Below are positions 9,601-18,636 of a DNA stretch of 22,484 nucleotides, piece after piece. The notes under the pieces were generated by a model. The model worked only from the letters and a program-made list of their open reading frames with translations. It did not search any database and was not told the DNA's origin. Source of the stretch: Cochliopodium minus. Lineage: Eukaryota > Discosea > Himatismenida > Cochliopodiidae. The number at the start of each line of letters is the position of its first letter. The first letter of the stretch is position 1. The stretch is taken from the NCBI GenBank assembly GCA_024220525.1, contig JAMYWO010000448.1, positions 1 through 22,484 on the forward strand, in the 5' to 3' direction. A program made the translations under genes and the position numbers.

Positions 9601-10860
9601 TGCAATGTTCGAAGCATATGGAAGGTTTTAAAAAATTGAACTTATTGTATTTTTATTTTAAAATTACTTTTAAATAAGAAACAAATATGAGAGCACTGGT
9701 GTCATCCAATGGATGGTTATTTTCTCCAAAAGTTTGATGATTTTTTTTTTTAAAAATATTCTCTTTTCCAAATAGTTGAATAATGCAAGACCCCAGATGG
9801 TTTGGAGACTATATGACTACTATTTTAGGTATATTCCCCAAACTTTAATTTATCAATTAAATTTTTTGTTTAATCAACCAAATTTTCAATGAACAGCCCT
9901 TCTGCTTCTTACTTTGCCACAAAAAAAGCTGGTCAACCATTCAATCTGATGTATTCTTATGACGAAAAAAATACGATATGGTTCGTTTACTCACTCTACA
10001 CACAAATTGATCAAAATTTGTTGGCCCAAATTGGTGAGAAATTATTATATTTAAGTTTTTTTTTTTTTTTTCATATCTTTTAATTTTTTTTTAAAAAAAA
10101 GATGTTTTCAATGCAACTAACCCCTCTTCTCCTGTTTTTCAACAATCTGTTACCATCAAAGCACCCATCAAACCAGACTCCACTTTCCAAATCACCAGCC
10201 TCCCGACTTTCAACAACGTATCTTCAACTTATTTCCTAAAGTTGTCTTTGTTCAATACTACCAACAACAATCTGATATCTGATAACTTTTATTGGCTTTC
10301 AACTAAACCAGGTAATAATTAATTGATTCAATTTTAATTTCAATTAGAGATCTTCAAAATTTTACAACAGTTTTAAGTATTTAATTTATATCCGCTCACA
10401 AAGTTGTAAATTTTGGACATGTCTAAATTTCAATGAAATTTGATTTATTTTCTTACTTTTATTTTTTTTTTCAGATGTTTTAAATTGGACTGCTTCTAAC
10501 TTTTATCGTACTCCCTTCATCTCATACGCAGATTTCTCTCTCCTTAACGATCTTCCACAAGTTTCATTGAACACTCATCTTTCCTTAGTTTCATCTCGCC
10601 CTTCACTCTTGTATCCCAACGCAACAGAAGTCAAGGCTCAGATTAAAATCGATAATCCCTCCCCCAACAAGATCGCTTTCTTTGTCAGAGTCAGAATCCT
10701 TGATGTGGAATCTAATGATGATATCCTCCCTGTTTTCCTTGATGACAATTTCTTCCCTCTTTTCCCTCTAGAATCCAAATCATTCAACGCAGTATATCAT
10801 ACTTATCAGCCCACAAACAAGCTTCTCGGAAAATTAATTTATGAAATTTACAATCAGTGA
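6666..10860 (+). CDS. Secreted GH2 exo-beta-D-glucosaminidase (CsxA-like), 22 exons
   Basis: Predicted to release glucosamine from chitosan ends outside the cell or in a digestive vacuole. Exons: 6666-6855, 6918-7096, 7154-7268, 7329-7369, 7428-7490, 7544-7842, 7895-8067, 8134-8295, 8356-8377, 8431-8446, 8516-8648, 8825-8930, 9003-9088, 9154-9235, 9336-9410, 9469-9494, 9558-9624, 9679-9715, 9776-9828, 9897-10033, 10102-10311, 10475-10860. All phases close, giving 885 aa, about the length of fungal enzymes of this family. The signal peptide is MKKAIYLVFFSLFIVFSKA. Family marks in order: VDWSPKPVDYTGGLYREV, FSINGKEILIRGGGWAPDLF, LNAVRQEGKFE, YSSDELPP (Asp454, matching the acid/base Asp469 of Amycolatopsis CsxA) and FLTEGGPG (Glu528, matching nucleophile Glu541), then YWLSTKPDVLNW. 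Plant endo-beta-mannosidase is the nearest alternative. It lacks the CBM seen at the CsxA C-terminus. Introns are 52-176 bp; exons 9 and 10 are only 22 and 16 nt. Confidence 0.87.
8649..8824 (+). repeat. A/T simple-sequence intron 11 of the glucosaminidase gene
   Basis: This 176-bp intron is almost pure A/T. It contains a tandem ATTTAATT-type octamer repeated about four times near 8679-8712, followed by TTTATTA-type repeats. It is the longest intron of this gene; most of the others are 52-72 bp. Confidence 0.7.
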
Positions 10861-11006
10861 TTGAGAGATGTTTCCAAATAAATAATTATTACAGTTCAAA
10901 TATAGTATCATATTATTTTCTTATTCCTTTTCGCAGATGAATAGAATTCTCTTAAAATAAAAAAATAAAATAATATTGATTCAACCACCATTCTCATTCA
11001 CAATAT

Positions 11007-13625
11007 ATGAGAAGATATATAATTACCCTCATATTATTGATATCCTTTATTTGTTTTCAAACGAAATGTAAATTCATCATCACAAGAATTCATAAAATAA
11101 CAACCACATTTTTTATTATTTTATTCATCAGCCACACCAATTGTTACCAATATCACCTTCAATTTGAATGATGGTGCAAAGGGATGCAATAATTGTTCAA
11201 ATAAAAATGATATTTATTATGAAAATTACATTTGTTCAGATAGTCCAACAACACAAAGTGGCCATATATCCTCCCCTATAATCGAAGACAACAATATTAT
11301 TTATAATATGAGCACATGGAATAGGTAAATAATATTTATTTTAAGGATAATAACTTATCATAAAATGTACATTCATTTTCCAAGAACAAGAATAAAATTC
11401 AATTTTATATTGAGAAAATATGGAATGATCCCAAAGAAAACATTCCTATTATGAAATAAATCATAATTTGCTAAATATATATCTTAACAAATTAAATATA
11501 TAAAGTAAGATTCAAGAGAATAATTCATTTGATATATTTTCATCTTTCATTGATATAAAATTAACATCATTCAATTGAATAACTGTAGCGGATATTACAC
11601 TTTCTTCGATCCACTACCAACACAAACCTTCTTATATTCTTTGGACGTTCAATTATACGGAAGATTCAACTGTCTGAACGACACAAAAGGAGCACCATTC
11701 ATCTGCACCTTGGGAAACGTCTTCATCGATTTCGGATATTTTAATTCCACATATCAAGGCTGCGCATGCCCAAATTGCGTCGACTTGGTCACTCTTTACT
11801 CGCCCTCTCAGCCTTTTGGTTGGTCTGGCTACAACTACAACGGCAACAATACCCTCATCTTGTTTGTCACCGACAACAGAATTTGTTTGTCTCAAGTTGT
11901 TTTGACACTTACTGGTAAAATATTTTTTGAGTTTTCTGCTTAAATAATTTTTGATGGCTTTTAGAACTTATCTAAAGTACAAAATCTGACTAAAATAAAA
12001 ATGTCTTTTTACAAGCGGATATTATTTAAACTAACAATATTTTTAAAATGAATATAAAAAAATTTTCACGAGATAATGTTCAAAATTATTTAAAAAAATT
12101 CTTTTGTTTAAAATCATCTTTTACAAAAGAAGTTTTTAATTTTTTTTTATTCACAAAAAAAAAATAGGATTGAGGGAGTCAGAGGTGGACAATATCGTAC
12201 CCACTTCCTCGCCAGAATACACCCCAACCAAAATATATTTGAACGGCAAGTTCAACTTCAACAACACAAAGTATCAATGTAACTTCACCTCCTCCTCTTT
12301 CAATTACTCGCAACCCGCTTTTTATATCAACAGCTCTGCTTTGTACTGCAACACTTATTCTAATCTCACTGCCAATTACTTTAGTCTTCTCGTTTTGGAA
12401 GCCAATGATGACAATTCTTTCAACAAATTGTCTGGTCCCTTTCTTTTCATCGTTTACAGTGATTTTTTTTTCTTCTTTTTTTTTTTCTTAAAATTTGATT
12501 GTTTTATTAAGCCCCAAATTACATTAACCGTTTTAAATTATGATGAACTCATCAATTTTATAATTTGGACCTTTTTGTTTATTTTTTTAGTCTACATTTT
12601 TTAAAACTAAAAATTATCAAGTATCATTTTAGACCTATGTTTCTTTTAAACATTTTTTATTAGTCTATTTTGAATTATTTAAAAATAAATTATTTAAAAA
12701 TTGAATTATCAATAAAAAATTAAGTAGTTTCATCAACCCTATTTTTTATTTACTGCATATTAAAAACATTTTTTTTATTTTATGTTTTTAAATTTTTAAT
12801 TATTATTTTTAAATTTTTAAATTTTTAATTTATTTTTTATTTTTTATTTCAAATTTTTTATTTCAAATTTTTTATTTCAAATTTTTTATTTCAAATTTTT
12901 TATTTNTTATTTTTTATTTTTTATTTTTTATTTTTTATTTTTTATTTTTTATTTTTATTTTTATTTTTATTTTTATTTTTATTATTTTTATTATTTTTAT
13001 TATTTTTATTATTTTTATCGAAAAGAGGACAAAACAGTGACGGCCAACATCCCCTTTGACTTTTCTAACAAAGACGACGTCAGCTGGTCCAAACAAGCAC
13101 CCAATTTCACCTACTTCATCGAGAAAGTTTCCTCCTCCAAAACTTTCTACTTCATCTCTGGCAGCGTCTACCAGTTCATTAAAATCATCGATTTCATGGA
13201 GAACTTCAAGGTTATGGATGTTTATGATGGCGACGACATCAGCAATAAGAACACTCTCTTGAAATTTGTAATTCTTTATTTTATTTGAATTTTTATGAAA
13301 TTTTTATTATTTTTAAATTTTTTATTTTTTTTAATATTTTTGAATTTAATAATTTAATTTTTATTATGAAATAAAAATTGTATTAACTTTTCTTCTAAAG
13401 ATTTTCTTAATGTACTATCACTTGAACAACAGCAGGAAGGTTTTGATTGAAGACATGAATCTTCTTGATTTTTGGGAATCTTCCATTTCCTTGTTTTTGG
13501 AGTCTATTGTCATGATAGCCTACAAGATTAAGTACTGTTCATACAACAAGGAGTATGACAAACTAAAGAAGCACATTCTTTTTTTAAGAAACAGTTTTAT
13601 TTCCATTTGTTTAAAATTTTTGTAA
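11007..13625 (+). CDS. Secreted protein with TIG-like and CUB-like regions, unrecognised
   Basis: I do not recognise this gene. The exons are 11007-11067, 11132-11324, 11589-11914, 12168-12458, 13026-13267 and 13401-13625; all phases close, giving 445 aa. The signal peptide is MRRYIITLILLISFICF. Residues 22-193 are Asn/Thr/Tyr-rich with paired cysteines (GCNNC, GCACPNCVD) and many N-glycosylation sequons. Residues about 195-289 resemble an IPT/TIG fold (KIYLNGKFNF, then a Cys pair and an S-alternating strand region). Residues about 305-435 carry a VYDG motif (356-359) and a late Cys, as in CUB domains, but the match is weak. There is no GPI or membrane segment, and the last residues (ISICLKFL) are only mildly hydrophobic. 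It follows the glucosaminidase by 146 bp on the same strand, so co-expression of two secreted proteins is possible. The last two exons are the least certain. Confidence 0.65.
12459..13025 (+). repeat. Simple-repeat ladder inside intron 4 of the TIG/CUB-like gene
   Basis: This 567-bp intron is the longest in the window. From about 12849 it becomes an ordered series of tandem arrays with changing period: a 14-mer (TTTCAAATTTTTTA) about four times, then a 7-mer TTTTTTA array, then a 6-mer TTTTTA array, then a TTATTTTTA-type array up to about 13017. One ambiguous base (n) sits at 12906, exactly where the 14-mer array gives way to the 7-mer, which suggests difficulty in sequencing or assembly. Confidence 0.85.
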
Positions 13626-13824
13626 TATTTCACACAAACTAATTTATTAAAAATCTTTTTTCATCAAATCTCTTGTAGACCTTTTAAATAATATACAAAA
13701 ATTTGGATCCTTCGCTATTTTTCATGAATAATTGCTCAAAAATGATTTTTTTTAAAAATTTGTGATTTTTTTATTTATTTATAAATTTATGTGTATTCAA
13801 TTGTAAAAACTGGAGATAGATAAA

Positions 13825-15722
13825 TTAGAGATCGAGACAAATGGTTTCAATCATCAATCTGTTTACTACATAAGGATCACAATTAGAAGCAGGTCTACGA
13901 TCCTCCATGTAACCACAACCATCTCTCTCAGTGTCCCTAGGAATTCTTACTGAAGCACCACGATCAGCAACACCAACAGAAAAGACGTCTATTGAAGCAG
14001 TTTCGTGTTTACCTTTATATAAAAGGAAAAATTTTTTGTTGATCTCAAAAGTTTAAAAAAATAAATTTATTTTTACCAGTTAATCTACGTTCATTTCCTT
14101 CACCATAGTTTTGAACATGTTTTTTATGATTTTTACGCAACTTTTCAGAAGCGATCATGATTTCTTTGAAACCTCCCTTCTCTCTCATTTTCTTAGTGGA
14201 GAAGTTAGTGTGGCACCCTGCGCCATTCCAGTCTCCACTTATGACCTTAGGATCAAAAGTGATGGTGATATGGAACAACTCTCCCAATCTTCAATTAAAA
14301 AAAAAATGTAAAATTAAATTTGATCAATGATCATAACGAGAAATTAATTGAATTTTATTGCGATTCCAATATATACCAAATGAGGTTATATCTCCAATTT
14401 TATCTTGTTTAAAATATGTATATATAATAATAAATCTTTTATTTGGGATATTTCCACCCAAATATAAATTAAAAAAAAAAATTTTACCTATGCATGATGT
14501 ATCTAGAGATCCACAATTGATCACCCATGTTGATTCCTTCGCAAGGACCAACTTGATACTCCCACTGTGAAGGCATCACTTCAGCATTGATACCAGTGAC
14601 TTGGATTCCAGCATACAAGCAAGCTCTATAGTGAGCTTCAACAAATGCCCTTCCGAATGCTTTGTTGGCACCATTACCACAATAGTATGGGCCTTGTGCT
14701 GATGGAAATCCACCAATGGATGGCCATCCTATTTGAATTTAAAAAAAATCGAGTTTAATTTGTTTAAAAAACTGTTAATGAAATTTAATTTTTATTTTTT
14801 TGGGAGGATATTAAAAATTTATTGAAATTTTCTTGAAAGAAATTGGAGATTTTTAGAAACATTTGGAATTTTTCAATTTAAAATTAACTATTCTATGAGG
14901 AAATTTTATAATGATCCTCAACAAATATTAATAATTCATTGAAATATATGACAAACTTTTTGGCTTTTTTAGAATTTGAATTTGAGGAAATTTATGGAAT
15001 TTGAGGAAATTTATGAAATTTATTAAAGTATTTCAATTAAAAAGTAAAAGTTTATTAAAATAAATTAATCACAATTAGAATAATGAGGGATTATATAAAA
15101 TATTTTAGTGAAAGATATATGAGTAATGAGAAATAATCGTTTAAATAGTTGAAGAATTTAAATATATTTTTCTTCTTTCATTTTAAAATTGGAGTTTTAC
15201 CCAATGGTCTTCCATTTTTGGCCATCATCGAATATTCTTGTTCCATTCCGAACCATGGCTCTTGATCTTTTACTTTATCCATCACTTCCTTGCAAGCCTG
15301 GCGGGTATTGCTCTCAACAGGTGTTCCATCCGGCTTCAAACATTCGCAGAGAACCAAGATGTTGTCGCCACGGCGAAATGGATCCTTATAGATTTGCACT
15401 GGTTTCAATAATACCTCAGAATCATTCCCTGGTGCTTGTCCAGTGCTTGATCCATCGAAATTCCATATAGGCAAATCTTCAATGTCTTGTACTTTTGATA
15501 ATAAACTCTGTATGATAAAAAAATTAAAAAATTTATTGGATATAAAGTCATAATTTTTTATTTTGATTATACCTTTGTTTTTGATCTCAAATCTTGGCCT
15601 GTTCCTCCTATCCATATATATTCTGCCAGATATCTACCATTTTGATCCAAATCGTTGAAATGATTGAGCCATATATTATGGTCAATAAAGAATATATCTT
15701 CCATCACTCTTGATTCTTCCAT
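13825..15722 (-). CDS. GLN1: Glutamine synthetase, eukaryotic type (GSII)
   Basis: This enzyme joins ammonia and glutamate with ATP to make glutamine. The exons are 15722-15573, 15507-15201, 14728-14488, 14288-14077 and 14012-13825 (introns 65, 472, 199 and 64 bp), giving 365 aa, the usual GSII size. The landmarks run in order: [96 protein letters not shown] and [20 protein letters not shown] 15722 ([12 protein letters not shown]) is the only in-frame ATG ahead of the conserved N-terminal region. There is no transit peptide, so it is probably cytosolic. Intron 2 is much longer than the rest. The gene converges with the TIG/CUB-like gene, leaving a 199-bp gap. Confidence 0.95.
14729..15200 (-). 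other. Long intron 2 of glutamine synthetase
   Basis: This is a 472-bp A/T-rich intron. It contains a 19-bp direct repeat (TTTGAGGAAATTTATGGAA and its near copy) at 14981-15018. No open frame, RNA gene or mobile element is visible in it. Confidence 0.75.
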
Positions 15723-16256
15723 TTTATTTTTACTGATTACAAAAATTTAATTTTAGATTTTTTTTTTATTTTTTATTTTATTTTAGTTACCTTCTTTATT
15801 ATTATTTTCTCTTTTTTCCATCTAAATTACAATAATATCTTAATTCAACTCCACGAAGAATTGTTGAAATTGTAGAGTTTATCATAAAAGAGTTTTAATT
15901 TTTCTAAATTTTCAGAATAATGTTTTACAAAATTAATAAAAAACAATTTTTAATTGTTCTCAAATTTCATCACATTAAATTTCTTCAATAAAATCTTTTT
16001 TATTGAACATCCAAAGATTGTTCTTACATTAACTTATTTTGTAACATTTGATTTGAATCTTTCGTTTTAAATTTTTTTTTTAAAATAAATCTCCTCTTCC
16101 AACGATGACATTTTATTGAATAAAAGATTATTGATTAAAATTGAATCTCCAGAACATTTTTTTTGAGGAACTCAACTAAACTTTCAAAGGCAATTTAGAA
16201 AATTGAAGTTTAAAATATATTTATTTTAGTCTTGAAAAAAATTTTTTTTTCTTGGG
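15723..16256. other. Intergenic region upstream of glutamine synthetase
   Basis: These 534 bp lie between the glutamine synthetase start and the kinase/HMG stop, both genes being on the minus strand. They should hold the glutamine synthetase promoter and the kinase/HMG 3' UTR. I see only A/T-rich sequence with poly-T tracts and no coding signal on either strand. Confidence 0.6.
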
Positions 16257-18602
16257 CTAATTTTTTGGGTCATTATTTAATTTTCCCTTGTTTACATTGG
16301 TTGTTTTCTTCATTTTCTCTTTTTTGAGTTTTTTGGGAGGAAAAGAATCTTTTTTTGGAATCTCTAGCTCTTTTCTCTTTTCTCTTTTTTTTTTTTTAAC
16401 TATTGGAGAAGTAGATGTCTTAAGTTCCAAATTCTCTTCTAAATTTTTTTGCTTTTCTTCGTTTGCCTTTTGATAGTATGGAGCTTTTTCTTCATTTGTG
16501 AGTTTGTTCCAATTTTCTGCAATAATTTTAGTTATCTCTCCAAATTGCATTTTATTGGTTTTTTTTATTTCATTTTTTTCTTTGTAAAAATTTGTTATAA
16601 TTGGACGTTGTTCTTGGCAATAGAGGAAAAATGAGTTGAGTGATTTCTTTGTTCTTTTGCTCTTTTTAGTTTTACAACTTTTTGTATTAATTGAGTTTTC
16701 TGTCTTGATGTGTTCTTCGGAAGGATTGGAGGATCCAGTACCAGAGTTTGACTTATTTTCTTCTTTTGCTTTTAGATGTTCAATCTTTGTTTCTATAATT
16801 TGGGCTAAGAGTTCAATCATTTTTTTTGCTCTTTTTTCAACTTCGTTATCACCCACAGAAGTCCCTTTCTTTTTGTTGAAGAATTGCCCCCATGCTTGCT
16901 CAAAAATCGAATGAGTTTTTTTGTTCTTTTCAATGATGGAATATTGAGAGAGATGAAATGCAAATGAGAACCAATCATGTTCCGGCTTCAATTTGTCGAG
17001 TTCGGGATCTTTATTGGTCAAAAAAAAGTTTTTTAAAAAAAAATTGGTGCATTAATTAAAATTGACACATGAAAAAAAAAATTGAACAAAAAAAGAATTA
17101 ACTAATAAAAATTAATTTTAAAAATTAATTGGAAAGTTACTTTGTTGAAGATCAGGATGTCTTTTTCCATTCTTTAAGTGTACATTGTATCCTCTCGGGT
17201 AAGTTTTTACATCAGCTATTCCAGAAAAATCCCAATCAATCAGGGTAGATTGTCCCTCTTTATCACAATAAAGGATATTATCATCTTTGATGTCCGCATG
17301 AACTATACCCAACATGTGGGCTTCTTGAATTTGTTCAGCAATTTCAATAAGTTGTGACACTCTATTCGGGTAATGGACTCCTTTTCTGAATTCATACGAA
17401 ATGAGGTGATTATCTTTACCTTTAAATTATTTAAAAGAAAAATAAGAAAAATAAAATTAAAATAAATAAAAATTAAAAAAAACATTTTTCAAAATTAAAA
17501 GCAAACCTTTTACTTGAAACACTTCAATACCTTTCTTTTTAAACATTGTTATCATAATCTCTGGGCTCCTGCTTGTATTTGAAAGGGAGTAATACTTGTA
17601 AACCATTTTGGTATCTTTCGGATTCAAATGGTCAACAAAATGCTCAGTAATTTCGCTGTGGTCCTTTTTCTCTTTCTTTGGGTTTACTTGAAGCGGATCA
17701 GGAGAAATTAACACATTGTTTCCTTTATTTTGAAAAAAAACAAAAGAATCTTTCTTGTTTTTTACAGAATGATTTACAACCAAGACAGAGTAAAGAATTT
17801 TGTTAAAGTTTTCGATAAACTTTTCACCATCAGACCTTCGAGCTGCCCAAATTATACATCTGTTCATTTTCTTTTTTAGATCCCCTTTTTTATTTACTTT
17901 TCCCACAAAAGTATATCCACAAAGAAGCATTGATTTGGTTTTCCCTTCTTCATTAAATTCCCATTCTATTCCTTTTTGGAGGCGATTTCTTAAGATGGAA
18001 GTGAATTGTCTTTCTGATGGATTATTGTGGTAAGTTATTCCATAATCAAATCTTTTTTTATAATTACTGCAACCCTTTGCTTCTGAATAAATATTGATCA
18101 AACCTTGGTGAAGATTCTTGTATTTTTCTGGTAAATCCCCTGCACAAGCTTGAAATGCATGAATGAAATTAATATGGCTTGTTACTGGACCATAAAAATC
18201 TCTGAAAAATTGTTTAACCAAGTTTTCATCAAACTTTGAAACTGTTATAGCCTTTTTAACAAAATTCCCTACATTATTCTTCACTCCGCTCAAAATTTCT
18301 ACATTAGTGGAAACCCATGATTTGTTTACTTCTTTTCTCAATTTACACTGCTCAATTAAATACTGACCATCACCTTTCCCATTATTTTCTATCTTGGATT
18401 CATCACCATTCAAAAGCAAATATTTTTGGAGTCGTCTTATTTTTTCTTTCTGATTATTCAGTATTTGTTTTTTTGATTCTTGCAAGAAAAAAAATAATTA
18501 TATTTTTCAGTAAGTTAAGAATTTATTAAATAAAATCCTTATATTACCCAAACCAACATTTGGATTTCTATTTTCCATTAGAAAATTTTCATTTTCTTTC
18601 AT
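16257..18602 (-). CDS. Kinase-like protein fused to a C-terminal HMG box
   Basis: The exons are 18602-18548, 18478-17507, 17419-17141 and 17008-16257 (introns 69, 87 and 132 bp); phases close, giving 685 aa. Residues 1-300 are an unrecognised lysine-rich region. Residues about 310-460 form a divergent protein kinase domain: a candidate ATP lysine in MVYKYY, the catalytic loop VHADIKDDNIL (Asp385, Lys387, Asn390; HAD replaces HRD) and LIDWDFSG as the metal-binding DFG equivalent (Asp404). The LIDWDFSG, TYPRGYN and PEHDWFSF run is typical of the kinase domains in fungal and oomycete Crinkler/CR-type proteins. Residues about 556-622 are an HMG box (SLNSFFLYCQEQRPI, FGEITKIIAENWNKLT, KAPYYQKA), followed by a basic tail with likely nuclear signals (VKKKKREKRKE). 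The start ATG is 34 bp from the collagen-like stop. No signal peptide is seen. Function is unknown; a nuclear, DNA-bound kinase is inferred. Confidence 0.83.
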
Positions 18603-18636
18603 TTTTTTTTTCCATTTTAATTAAATGATAATTAAT

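Noticed and set aside
6666-10860. Lysosomal beta-mannosidase of the animal MANBA type
   Set aside because: The GGGWAPDLF, SSDELPP and FLTEGGPG motifs fit the exo-glucosaminidase/CsxA branch of GH2 and lack the Asn-Glu acid/base of MANBA.
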